A DNA stretch of 64,000 nt from DASQPR01 sp035713725 (GTDB lineage Bacteria > Actinomycetota > Actinomycetes > Mycobacteriales > Micromonosporaceae), in NCBI GenBank assembly GCA_035713725.1, contig DASTMZ010000008.1:1-64000 (forward strand). The letters are read 5' to 3'. Both the position numbers and the translations under genes were made by a program. Shown here one piece after another: positions 41,753 through 50,088 of the stretch. The notes below the pieces were generated by a model, which was given only the letters and a program-made list of their open reading frames with translations, did no database searches and was not told where the DNA came from. Positions within the stretch are counted from its first letter, which is position 1, and each line of letters begins with the position of its first letter.

Positions 41753-42538
41753 TCATCGACCCGCGCGCGCGTCATCGATATGCAGCGCGCTCAGTGCGCC
41801 GTACAGGACCACGATGATCGCCGCGGTGAGGCTGATCGCGACCGTGTCGAGGATTGCGTCGACCACGATTTCGATCCACATCGGCGGGTGCGCGCCATGT
41901 AGCGCCTCGGCGATCTGGTCCGCCACGGCGGACGGCACGAGCGCCGTCGTGGTGAGCGCGGCGACCTTCCAGAAGTGCCCACGTACGAGCGAAACGCTGG
42001 CTCGCAGGGAGTCCCGTACGCCTCGGCCCTCGACGAGCGCAACGGTGCAAGCGAGCGACAGCCACGCAAAGACTGCGAGACCGGGCAGCAGCAGAAGGAG
42101 CACCCCGATCGCGACCGAGACGCCGATGATCACCGCGAGCACGGTCAGCCGGATGACGGGGAGGCGACGTACCGTCGCCCACAACGACAGTCGCTCGTGT
42201 CGGGGGCCTTCCGCCGCGCCGTGGTGCAGGATGTCCTCGGCGATGCCGGCACAGAGCGCTTCGCCGAACGCCGCGGCGGCCACGCCGAACACCGAGGCGA
42301 TCGCCACGGCGGTGACCGTCGACGTACCGACCCATTCGTCGAGCAACTCGGCGAGGATCAGTAGCGGAGCGACGATCGCCACCGCGATCGGAACGAACGC
42401 CGCGAGGTGCGCCCGCCACAGCCGCCATGCGCGGCGCACCGCCGGTAGGTAAGCGAGTGGCCGGTCGGCGCCCGCTGTGGTGTCGGCAGTGTTCCCGGCG
42501 GTGTTCCCAGCACTGGCGTCAGCAGCGGGGGTCACCAT
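41753..42538 (-). CDS. Hypothetical polytopic membrane protein
   Basis: A 261-residue protein with about six hydrophobic helices after a polar lead containing Gly-Asn-Thr-Ala repeats. The segment LACTVALVEGRGVRDSLRASVSLVRGHFWKV resembles the membrane domain found next to glycerophosphoryl diester phosphodiesterases and in YciC-like proteins: an amphipathic helix between hydrophobic ones. No catalytic residues are recognisable. Start ATG 42538 or GTG 42535. It is the first gene of the minus-strand run ending with the APH-like kinase and is divergent from the DUF664 gene. Confidence 0.7.
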   Translation of the reverse strand: MVTPAADASAGNTAGNTADTTAGADRPLAYLPAVRRAWRLWRAHLAAFVPIAVAIVAPLLILAELLDEWVGTSTVTAVAIASVFGVAAAAFGEALCAGIAEDILHHGAAEGPRHERLSLWATVRRLPVIRLTVLAVIIGVSVAIGVLLLLLPGLAVFAWLSLACTVALVEGRGVRDSLRASVSLVRGHFWKVAALTTTALVPSAVADQIAEALHGAHPPMWIEIVVDAILDTVAISLTAAIIVVLYGALSALHIDDARAGR

Positions 42539-42640
42539 GGTGGTCAGACAACCACGGGGCGTCGGACCGCGCGGTCGGTAGCCGAAACTCGCAGACGCTG
42601 ACCGCGCTCGTCCGGGGCGGCGGTGACGAAGGGGTCGGGA

Positions 42641-43144
42641 ATGCACGAGCGCGACGTGTTGATCGAGGGATTCGGGCGGCTTCCGGCGCTTGTCATGTCG
42701 GCGGTCAACGGTCTGACCGCGGAGCAGCTTCGGTGGACGCCCGCGCCGGGCGCGAACAGCATCGGCTGGCTCGTCTGGCATCTCGCTCGTGTCCAGGATG
42801 ATCACGTCGCCGAGCTGGTCGGCGACGAACAGCTGTGGGTGTCCGGTCGCTGGGCGCCGCGATTCGGTCTCCCGGGCAACGTCATGGACACCGGATACGG
42901 CCATTCGGCCGCCGACGTCGACCGCATCCGACCGGACGGCCCGGCCGCGCTGATCGAGTATTACGACGCGGTGGCCAGGCGTACCAATGAGTTGCTGGAC
43001 CGAGTGACGGCCGACGAGCTGGACCGGGTGGTCGACGAACGCTGGTCGCCGCCGGTCACGCTCGGCGTACGTCTGATCAGCGTGCTCGGCGACGACCTGC
43101 AGCATGCCGGACAAGCGGCGTACGTGCGCGGGCTGCTGCCATGA
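42641..43144 (+). CDS. DUF664/DinB-family protein
   Basis: A four-helix bundle protein of 167 residues related to mycothiol-dependent DinB enzymes. Key segments are LRWTPAPGANSIGWLVWHLARVQDD (the metal-ligand His in WHLARVQD) and the C-terminal LGDDLQHAGQAAYVRGL with the second and third histidine positions partly kept (QHAGQ). A detoxifying thiol transferase role is possible in organisms with mycothiol, but is not shown. ATG 42641 follows AAGGGG. Its stop overlaps the DUF72 start (ATGA). Confidence 0.86.
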   Translation: MHERDVLIEGFGRLPALVMSAVNGLTAEQLRWTPAPGANSIGWLVWHLARVQDDHVAELVGDEQLWVSGRWAPRFGLPGNVMDTGYGHSAADVDRIRPDGPAALIEYYDAVARRTNELLDRVTADELDRVVDERWSPPVTLGVRLISVLGDDLQHAGQAAYVRGLLP

Positions 43145-43896
43145 TCTTGGTCGGTACGTCCGGCTGGCAGTACCGCGACTGGCGCGGAAGCGTCTATCCG
43201 GCCGATCTGCCCGCGCGACGGTGGCTGGAGAACTACGCCGAGCGGTTCGCAACCGTCGAGGTGAACAACGCGTTCTACCGACTACCGGAACGCGACACGT
43301 TCGCCCAGTGGCGTTCGCGGACCCCGGCGGGCTTCCGCATCGCGGTGAAGATGAGCCGCTATCTCACGCACATCAAGCGGCTCAAGGATCCCGCCGAGCC
43401 GGTGGCGCGCTTCCTAGACCGTGCGCAGGCGCTCGGGGACCGGCTGGGACCGGTGCTGCTGCAGCTTCCGCCGACGCTGCGCGCCGACGCCGATCTCCTC
43501 GACGCTGCGCTGTCCCGGTTCCCGGCCGGCGTTCGGGTCGCCGTCGAACCGCGGCACGCGTCGTGGTGGACCCCCGAGATCAGATCGGTTCTCGAGCGCC
43601 GTGCCGCCGCGCTGTCGTGGGCGGATCGCCGTGGTCGTCCGGTGACGCCGACGTGGCGTACCACCGATTGGGGCTATCTGCGCATGCACGAAGGCGCCGC
43701 ACGGCCCCGACCGAGCTATGGCCGGGCGGCGCTGGCGTCCTGGCTGGACCGCGTGGCAAGCGCTTTCGCGCTCGGGAGAGACGAGGTGTACGTGTATTTC
43801 AACAACGACCACGGCGGTGCGGCCGTGCGTGATGCGATCGCGTTCGCGACGCTAGTGCGCGGACGCGACCTCGGAGTGAGCCGCACGTCGGATTGA
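43141..43896 (+). CDS. DUF72 domain protein
   Basis: A TIM-barrel-like protein of 251 residues (YecE family) of unknown function. Recognisable segments are ILVGTSGWQYRDWRG at the start, the conserved NNAFYRLPERDTFAQW, MSRYLTHIKRL, LGPVLLQLPPTLRAD, VEPRHASWW and the C-terminal VYVYFNNDHGGAAVRDA. It is translationally coupled to the DUF664 gene upstream and convergent with the ClC gene six bases downstream. Confidence 0.93.
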   Translation: MILVGTSGWQYRDWRGSVYPADLPARRWLENYAERFATVEVNNAFYRLPERDTFAQWRSRTPAGFRIAVKMSRYLTHIKRLKDPAEPVARFLDRAQALGDRLGPVLLQLPPTLRADADLLDAALSRFPAGVRVAVEPRHASWWTPEIRSVLERRAAALSWADRRGRPVTPTWRTTDWGYLRMHEGAARPRPSYGRAALASWLDRVASAFALGRDEVYVYFNNDHGGAAVRDAIAFATLVRGRDLGVSRTSD

Positions 43897-43902
43897 ATTC
43901 GC

Positions 43903-45321
43903 TCAAGCTGGCGTCTGGTGTGGGTGCGGGTCCGGTGGCTCAGTCGACGCGGTGTCCGCGGATGGCTTGGGCGTAAGTCGGATCGTTGCGACGTGCGCGA
44001 CAACCACCGCGACGATGACGATGGGCATGACGGATACGCCGTCGCTGCCGAGGAACAACGTCGTCAGCAGGACCGCGGTGAACGGGAGACGCAGCATGCC
44101 GGCCGTCATTGCACCGATCCCCATCGCCGCCGCCGGCACGACCGAGAGGCCTGGCAGGTGGGACATCGCGATGCCGCCGACCGCGCCGATGAACATGCCG
44201 GGAAACGTCGGGCCGCCGCGGAAACCGACGAGGCTGCCCGCGTACGCGAGGCCCTTGCACGCGACCAGCAACAGCAGCGCGCCGACCGAGTAGCCGGCGG
44301 CGTGTTCCATCAGCACCGGCAGCTGCGCCTGGCCGGAGAACAGTACGTCGGCGTTCGGATGGTCGGTCGCCTCGACATAGGCGATGGCGAGCCCGGCGAT
44401 GGCGAGACCGATCGCGCCGGTGACGAGCACCGTCCAGCGTTCCACCACGCCGCGGATCGCGGTCGCGCCACGGCGCAGCAACCAACATGCCGCCGCCGCG
44501 AGCAAGCCGATCACGATCGCCCAGCCGAACTCCGCGACGGTCGGGCGCCCGACGTGGGGCAGATTCGGGATGGCTAGGGAGAACGTGCCCTGACCGGTCA
44601 GCGCGTCGAGGCCGGTGAAGACGAGCGCGCCGATGCCGGCGCCGAGCAGCCCGGGCACGAGCACGACCGACCCGATCGCGCCGGCGAGCCCGGACGCCTC
44701 GATGATCAGGAATGCACCGGTGAGCGGCGAGCCGAGCAACGTAGAGACCGCGGCGAAGCTACCCATCGCCGCCATGATGGCGGCGGCCTGCAGCGGCAGG
44801 TCGCGTTTCACGAGGCGTACGATCCAGACGGCCACCCCGCCGCCGAGCGCGATCAGCGGCGCCTCTGGACCGACGACCGCGCCGAGCGAGATGCTGGCCA
44901 GCGCCGCGATCGCGATGCCGGGCAGCTGCGCGCCCGGTGCCACGCCACCCACGTGCAAACCATCCACGGGTACGTGTCCGCCGGTACCGGGCAGGTAGCG
45001 TACCGTCGCGCCGACGACGAGACCGGCGACCACCATCGGGAGGATCGGCCACCACACCGGCTGCGCCGAGAAGCCGAGACCATGCGGCAGGTTCGTGTAG
45101 ACCCAACCCTGGATCGACGTCGTCAGACGCAGAAACCCGTACGCCGCCGCGGTTATGGGTACGCCGAGCACCGCCGCGAGGATCAGCAGGACGACGTACC
45201 GTCGCGAACGTAGGAACGACTCGGCGCGTGCGTTTGCGGCGGCCGATTGCGGCGGGATGGCATCGGCGGATCCGGCGCCGGATCCCTCAGACTCGTGCAC
45301 GGCCGCCACAACGCAGGGCAC
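43903..45321 (-). CDS. ClC-family chloride channel/antiporter
   Basis: Membrane protein of 472 residues with the ClC fold of many short helices. The selectivity motifs are partly kept: GPEAPLIALGG (family G-K/R-E-G-P, here GPEAP with the gating Glu) and GPTFPGMFIGAVGG (GxFxP). The first motif GSGIP is replaced by GGHVP, so the anion and the coupling to protons are uncertain. The polar N-terminus and Pro/His-rich C-terminus are cytoplasmic. No CBS domain is present. It is convergent with the DUF72 gene. Confidence 0.88.
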   Translation of the reverse strand: MPCVVAAVHESEGSGAGSADAIPPQSAAANARAESFLRSRRYVVLLILAAVLGVPITAAAYGFLRLTTSIQGWVYTNLPHGLGFSAQPVWWPILPMVVAGLVVGATVRYLPGTGGHVPVDGLHVGGVAPGAQLPGIAIAALASISLGAVVGPEAPLIALGGGVAVWIVRLVKRDLPLQAAAIMAAMGSFAAVSTLLGSPLTGAFLIIEASGLAGAIGSVVLVPGLLGAGIGALVFTGLDALTGQGTFSLAIPNLPHVGRPTVAEFGWAIVIGLLAAAACWLLRRGATAIRGVVERWTVLVTGAIGLAIAGLAIAYVEATDHPNADVLFSGQAQLPVLMEHAAGYSVGALLLLVACKGLAYAGSLVGFRGGPTFPGMFIGAVGGIAMSHLPGLSVVPAAAMGIGAMTAGMLRLPFTAVLLTTLFLGSDGVSVMPIVIVAVVVAHVATIRLTPKPSADTASTEPPDPHPHQTPA

Positions 45322-45507
45322 ATAACGGTACGTTCACCGGCTTAGCATGTCAGATCCGGGCGAAGTGGATACGCTGACGGAGTTGTTCCGGCGGTCCCGC
45401 GGCGGTGTCGTGGGTCGTGATCGGGGGCGGGCGCGGTCGCGGTGACGGCAGTTCAGGTCCACATCGATCAGATCCAGATCGGCGTCCTCCTGCCGGGGAT
45501 GGCGCCG

Positions 45508-46038
45508 TCAGCCGCAGCGCGACGCGACCGCCTGCTGCAGCGAGTTATACGCGGCCAGGACACCGGTCGCGGCGGTCGTGATCGCACCGACGCTGTTGGA
45601 ACCGGGACTGGCGCTCGCCGACGCCACCGCCGACTTCAGATTTGCCAGCGCGCTGCGCATCTGGGCGACCTGCGGGGCGAACTGTGTCTGTGCGGCCGCG
45701 GCGAACTCGTTCAGGCTGGCCTGAATGTTGTCGATGGCGGCCTGCACGCCCGGCAGCCCGGCGGACGGATCGAGCGACGTGAGGTTCTGCACCGACGCCT
45801 TGAGCTTCGCCGCCGCGTTGCACAATGCCGCGGCGGTGCCAGTGGGCTGTGGGCTGGACGGGGCGACCGACGGCGATGTGGTGGCAGGACTCGGCGACGG
45901 ATTGCCGCCACCGTTGTTCGAGCAGGCGGCGATCGCCGCGCCGAGGCAGAGCAGCACGACTGGGACAGCCGCACGCCACCGTTGGCGCGGCAAACGGCTC
46001 TGCCGTGGAGTGTGGCCGTGCGGTCGGCGGCTCTGCAT
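45508..46038 (-). CDS. Hypothetical lipoprotein with helical mature domain
   Basis: A 176-residue protein. A basic N-terminus (RRPHGHTPRQSRLPRQRWR), hydrophobic core and lipobox IAAC (near residue 38) give a lipid-anchored product. The mature part begins with an Asn/Gly and Pro/Ser/Thr tether, then a helical, Ala-rich domain with repeated VQAAIDNIQASLNEFAAAAQ-like heptad character and two cysteines (ALCNAA and SRCG) that could pair. Probable conserved secreted protein of unknown role. ATG 46038 is chosen; the frame upstream to 46401 is antisense to the next gene. Confidence 0.68.
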   Translation of the reverse strand: MQSRRPHGHTPRQSRLPRQRWRAAVPVVLLCLGAAIAACSNNGGGNPSPSPATTSPSVAPSSPQPTGTAAALCNAAAKLKASVQNLTSLDPSAGLPGVQAAIDNIQASLNEFAAAAQTQFAPQVAQMRSALANLKSAVASASASPGSNSVGAITTAATGVLAAYNSLQQAVASRCG

Positions 46039-46138
46039 GGGCTCTTCATACCGCCGCGGCCGGGCGCGTCGTCGCGGATCCGGCGACATCGTTATGAGCG
46101 CCGTCCTGACGAGGCGCTGATGCGGGCGGCGGTGCGCC

Positions 46139-46987
46139 GTGACTCGTGACGACGAGCCCAACGGCGAGCCCGACAGCGAGACCGACAGGAAAGCCGGCAG
46201 CGAACCCGACGGCGAGCCCGGCAGCGAGCCCGGCAGCGGCGAGGCAGGGCGCAGACTGGGCGACGAGCCGGAACGTGGATCGCGGGAAAGTCGACGGCGC
46301 TTCTCGGCGGCCGACGACATTCTCCGCGGCTTCAGCCGTGGCGGCCGACCGACCGGATATCGCGCCTTCTTCGCGACCACGATCGCGGCGTCGTTGCTCA
46401 TCTGGGATCTGGCATTCGCGCTCGGCGCCTATCACACGGTGTTCTACTACCGGCTGTTCCAGATCTTCGTCGTCTCGACCGTGCTGTTGCTGGGTTCCAT
46501 CGTGTTGCGGCGCGAGATGCGCGTCTGGTGGTGGACGCGCGTGGTGCTGTGCATTCCGGTGTTGTGGTTCGTACTCCGTGGCATCGCACCCATCTACCGA
46601 TCCACCGGCCCGCTACACGTCATCGAACAAACGTTGACCTGGCTCACCCTGGCAACCGTGCCGTTGACGTTGTGGGCACTCGTCCGCGTGATGGCACCCG
46701 GCCTATTCGAGATGCGCGCGCGGCGGGTCCGGGCGCTCGTGATCGTGATCATTTCAGTCGTAGCGATCGCCGGATTCGTCGTCGGCCAGTTCAACAGCCA
46801 CTTCACGAACTGTCGCGACTACGTGGTCGCGGGCGACGACGAGCCGAGCCACTGCCGGCCCACACCGGGTACCCCGGCGCCCAGCCCACCGTCGCCCAGC
46901 CCACGGTCGCCCAGCCCACGGTCGCCCAGCCCTCCGTCGCCCAGCCCACCGTCGCCCAGCCCTCCGTCGCCCAGCCCCCAGCGATAA
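46139..46987 (+). CDS. Hypothetical four-helix membrane protein with Pro/Ser repeat tail
   Basis: A 282-residue protein. The first 80 residues are charged and rich in Glu, Gly, Ser and Arg. Four hydrophobic helices follow: FFATTIAASLLIWDLAFALG, IFVVSTVLLLGSIVL, VVLCIPVLWFVLRGI with LTLATVPLTLWALVRVM, and VIVIISVVAIAGFVVG. Two cysteines in FTNCRDYV and SHCRP lie outside. The last 37 residues are tandem Pro-Ser repeats from a 15-bp DNA repeat. GTG start. No family recognised. It is divergent from the lipoprotein gene 100 bp away. Confidence 0.65.
   Translation: MTRDDEPNGEPDSETDRKAGSEPDGEPGSEPGSGEAGRRLGDEPERGSRESRRRFSAADDILRGFSRGGRPTGYRAFFATTIAASLLIWDLAFALGAYHTVFYYRLFQIFVVSTVLLLGSIVLRREMRVWWWTRVVLCIPVLWFVLRGIAPIYRSTGPLHVIEQTLTWLTLATVPLTLWALVRVMAPGLFEMRARRVRALVIVIISVVAIAGFVVGQFNSHFTNCRDYVVAGDDEPSHCRPTPGTPAPSPPSPSPRSPSPRSPSPPSPSPPSPSPPSPSPQR
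46880..46969 (+). repeat. Six in-frame 15-bp repeats in the membrane protein tail
   Basis: Six units of CCCAGCCCACCGTCG or one-base variants encode the Pro-Ser tail. The repeats reach to just before the stop codon. Confidence 0.93.
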
Positions 46988-47348
46988 CTGCTACGCGGCG
47001 TCTCGGCAGCTTTGCCGGAGACACGACGCCAGAAAGGGCGATGGTGATGACTCTCCGCGTCGTCACACCTTCGGCGGCGTCCGTCAAGCGGCACGTCGGT
47101 GCGGTAGCCGCCCGATAGGGGGCTGATCCGACATTTTCCAAAAAATGTTCGGATTCTCTGTAATGTGATCTTTGCGAAGGTCACCCTGGCTGTTCCTGGT
47201 GTCACGGTTCGCGTCGCATCGCACGAGCCGCTAGCGAGCCCGACGGCCGACCGTCGGCCTCGATGGATGACCGGGCACGGCCGGAGCGCGCCGTCGTACG
47301 CGATCTTTCAGATGTTGTGGGCTTGCAGATGTTCTGGGGGCGCTCCAC
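46988..47348. other. Promoter region of the ndh-zwf-cydAB run
   Basis: About 360 bp with no credible gene. It contains the A/T-rich hairpin at 47127-47153 and an A/T-rich stretch to about 47170 that is the likeliest promoter. I see no Rex-type or other redox operator. Confidence 0.45.
47127..47153. promoter_or_regulatory. A/T-rich hairpin or operator upstream of ndh
   Basis: TCCGA-CATTTT is mirrored by AAAATG-TTCGGA around a short CCAA-type centre, an inverted repeat with a one-base bulge. It is conspicuous for its low GC. It could end transcription of the membrane protein gene or bind a regulator of the downstream run. Confidence 0.45.
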
Positions 47349-48677
47349 ATGACCGGTTCGCAACCCGTACACATCATCATCGTCGGCGGCGGCTTCGGCG
47401 GCGTCGCCTGTGCGAAGCGCCTCGCGGGTGATCCGCAAGCGCAGGTGACGCTCTTCGACAACAACGGCTTCCACCAGTTCCAGCCACTGCTCTACCAGGT
47501 CGCGACCGCCGAGTTGACGCCGGCAGACATCGCGTTCGATCTCGAGGAGATCTTCAAGCACCACGACAACGTCACGGCGCGCATGGCGGAGGCCACCGCG
47601 ATCGACCCACAGGCTCGCTCCGTGACGCTCGCCGATGGGGACACGCTCACGGCTGACTTTCTCGTCCTGGCGGCCGGCGCACAGCCGAACTTCTTCAACA
47701 CCACCGGCGCCGAGGAACATGCGTTCCCGCTCTACTCGCTGCGGGATGCCAAGCGCGTCCGATCTCGCGTCCTGCAGCTGTTCGAGGATGTCGCGAAACA
47801 GCCGCGCCTCATCGACGACGGCGCGTTGAACTTCGTGATCGTCGGCGCCGGACCGACCGGCGTAGAGATTGCTGGCGCTCTTTCCGAGTTGATCCACGAC
47901 GTCATGCCGCACCGGTATCCGGACATGGCGATCGACGCGGCGAGGATCATTCTCGTCGACATGGGTAACGCGCCGCTGGGCGCTTTCTCCGACGCGGCCC
48001 ATGGGTACGCCACAAAGCAGCTGAAGCATCGCGGCGTGGAACTGATGCTCGGCACCGGCGTGACGGAAGTTGCCCGCGACCACGTGACGCTTCGCGACGG
48101 TACGACGATCCCTACGCACCTCACGATCTGGGGCGGCGGCGAAAAGGCGTCACCAGTTGTCGAGGCATCCAGTGTCGACGTTGGACATGGCGGCCGCGTC
48201 ACCGTGAACGCCGACTTGACCGTCGAGGACTATCCCGGCGTGTACGCGGTCGGCGACGCGGCCAACATCCCCGGCCCGGACGGCGAGATCCTGCCTCAGC
48301 TCGGCAGCGTGGCGCAGCAATCCGGCGACTGGGCCGGTCGCAACATCTCGGCCGAGATGGCCGGCGTCAAGCGGGAGCCGTTCGAATACCACGACAAGGG
48401 AATCATGGCGATGATCGGCCGGCGAGCGGCAGTAGCCGAGCTTGGTGAACATCGTCACGAGCTGCACGGCCGGGTCGCGTTCGCGGCGTGGCTCGGTGTG
48501 CACGCCCAATTGCTCGCGAACACCGGCGCCGAGATCCGTGCGTTCATGCAGTGGGCCGAGGACTTCTACGTGCGGCCGCACCACCGGTCGGCAGAACTGC
48601 TGGCCGCCTCGCACATCGACACGCCTCGCATTCATTGGCACGAGGCCCGACAAACCATCGACGACCAAAAGGACTGA
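47349..48677 (+). CDS. ndh: NAD(P)/FAD-dependent oxidoreductase, type II NADH dehydrogenase (NDH-2)
   Basis: A membrane-associated flavoenzyme of 442 residues that passes electrons from NADH to quinone without pumping protons. The FAD-binding motif is VGGGFGG (12-18) followed by the NDH-2 hallmark FHQFQPLLYQVATAELTP. The NAD(P) motif is VGAGPTGVE at 165-173. The FAD-contact motif YAVGDAANI and the C-terminal amphipathic region AWLGVHAQLLANTG fit the family. zwf starts one base after its stop, and cydAB lie at the end of the same run, so its electrons may well go to cytochrome bd. Confidence 0.9.
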   Translation: MTGSQPVHIIIVGGGFGGVACAKRLAGDPQAQVTLFDNNGFHQFQPLLYQVATAELTPADIAFDLEEIFKHHDNVTARMAEATAIDPQARSVTLADGDTLTADFLVLAAGAQPNFFNTTGAEEHAFPLYSLRDAKRVRSRVLQLFEDVAKQPRLIDDGALNFVIVGAGPTGVEIAGALSELIHDVMPHRYPDMAIDAARIILVDMGNAPLGAFSDAAHGYATKQLKHRGVELMLGTGVTEVARDHVTLRDGTTIPTHLTIWGGGEKASPVVEASSVDVGHGGRVTVNADLTVEDYPGVYAVGDAANIPGPDGEILPQLGSVAQQSGDWAGRNISAEMAGVKREPFEYHDKGIMAMIGRRAAVAELGEHRHELHGRVAFAAWLGVHAQLLANTGAEIRAFMQWAEDFYVRPHHRSAELLAASHIDTPRIHWHEARQTIDDQKD

Positions 48678-48678
48678 C

Positions 48679-50088
48679 ATGGCTGACCATCACGCCACCA
48701 ACGCGCAACCAGCCGACGTGTTTGTCATCTTCGGCATCACCGGCGATCTAGCGAAGGTGATGACGTTCGATTCGCTGTACCGGCTGGAGAAACGCGGTCT
48801 GTTGGACTGCCCCATCGTCGGCGTCGCCGTGCAGGACTGGACGGACAAGCATCTCCGGGACCACGCCCGCCAGTGCATCGAGGCGAACGGCGAGAAGATC
48901 GACGAGGCGGTGTTCAAGCGGTTCGCCGACCGCTTGTCGTACGTGTCGGGCGACTTTACCGACGCGGGTACCTACCACGATGTCGCGAACAAGATGCGTG
49001 GCGCCACCATGCCCGTGTTCTACCTGGAGATCCCGCCGTCGCTCTTCGGTACGGTGGTCGGCAACCTGACGCACGCCGGCCTGACGAAGACCGGACGCGT
49101 CGTTGTGGAGAAGCCATTCGGCCACGACATGGCTTCCGCGCAGGCGCTCGCCGACGAGATCCACCAGTACATCGACGAGTCGCAGCTTTATCGGATCGAC
49201 CACTTCCTCGGCAAGATGGGCAGTGAGGAGCTGCTCTACTTCCGGTTCGCGAACACGATGATCGAGCCGGTGTGGAACCGCAACTACGTCGAGTGCGTAC
49301 AGATCACGATGGCCGAGAGCTTCGGCGTCGAGGACCGCGGCCACTTCTACGATCCGGTCGGCGCGCTGCGCGACGTCGTCGTCAATCACCTCATGCAACT
49401 CGTCGCGCTCGGTGGCATGGAACCGCCGGCCGGCCGCGACCCGAATACGCTCAACAACGCCAAGGATGCGCTGTGGCAGGCGGTGGTCAGCGCGGACCCG
49501 GCGAACTATGTGCGCGGCCAGTACGACGGCTACCAGAAGATCGACGGCGTCGCACCTAACTCCACCACCGAGACATCCGTGGCGCTACGACTCGACATCG
49601 ACAACTGGCGCTGGTCGGGCGTGCCGTTCTTCATCCGTACCGGCAAGAAGCTGAAGGCAACGCAGACCGAGTTCCGGCTGGTGTTCAAGGAGCCGCCTCG
49701 GCTCGGCCTGCGAATGGCGGGCGAACAGCGTCCGGAGGCAAACCAGCTCGTCATCAAGCTTGACCCGAGCACTGGCATCCGCTTCGATCTCGAGGCCAAG
49801 CGCGCCGGACAGATACAGCCGGAGCCGATCGACCTCGAGATGGAGTTCGCTCAGGAGGGTGGCGAGGGACCGACGCCGTACGAGGTGCTGCTGCACGCCG
49901 CGCTCGTCGGCAACAGCGCGCGCTTCACCCGACAGGACGGCATCGAGGACGAGTGGCGGGTCATGCAGCCCCTGCTTGACAAGCCGCCGAAGGTACATCC
50001 GTACAAGCCCGGCACGTGGGGACCGAAGGAAGCCGACAAGATCACCGCCGAATTCGGCGGTTGGCGAGAACCGTGGGTGACGTCATGA
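48679..50088 (+). CDS. zwf: Glucose-6-phosphate dehydrogenase
   Basis: Oxidises glucose 6-phosphate to 6-phosphogluconolactone with NAD(P), the entry step of the pentose phosphate route. The 469 residues include the nucleotide motif FGITGDLAK at 18-26, where the usual Gly-Ala-Ser is Gly-Ile-Thr. The following helix is VMTFDSLYRL instead of the common Lys-Leu-Pro-Ala type. The catalytic loop RIDHFLGK at 172-179 and EKPFGHD are intact. The variant N-terminus suggests this may not be the housekeeping Zwf. ATG 48679 follows the ndh stop by one base, and the stop overlaps the GH15 start. Confidence 0.92.
   Translation: MADHHATNAQPADVFVIFGITGDLAKVMTFDSLYRLEKRGLLDCPIVGVAVQDWTDKHLRDHARQCIEANGEKIDEAVFKRFADRLSYVSGDFTDAGTYHDVANKMRGATMPVFYLEIPPSLFGTVVGNLTHAGLTKTGRVVVEKPFGHDMASAQALADEIHQYIDESQLYRIDHFLGKMGSEELLYFRFANTMIEPVWNRNYVECVQITMAESFGVEDRGHFYDPVGALRDVVVNHLMQLVALGGMEPPAGRDPNTLNNAKDALWQAVVSADPANYVRGQYDGYQKIDGVAPNSTTETSVALRLDIDNWRWSGVPFFIRTGKKLKATQTEFRLVFKEPPRLGLRMAGEQRPEANQLVIKLDPSTGIRFDLEAKRAGQIQPEPIDLEMEFAQEGGEGPTPYEVLLHAALVGNSARFTRQDGIEDEWRVMQPLLDKPPKVHPYKPGTWGPKEADKITAEFGGWREPWVTS

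Noticed and set aside
47160..47190. TGTGA...GTCAC resembling a CRP/GlxR site upstream of ndh
   Set aside because: The spacing between half sites is 12 bp, not the 6 bp required by the consensus.
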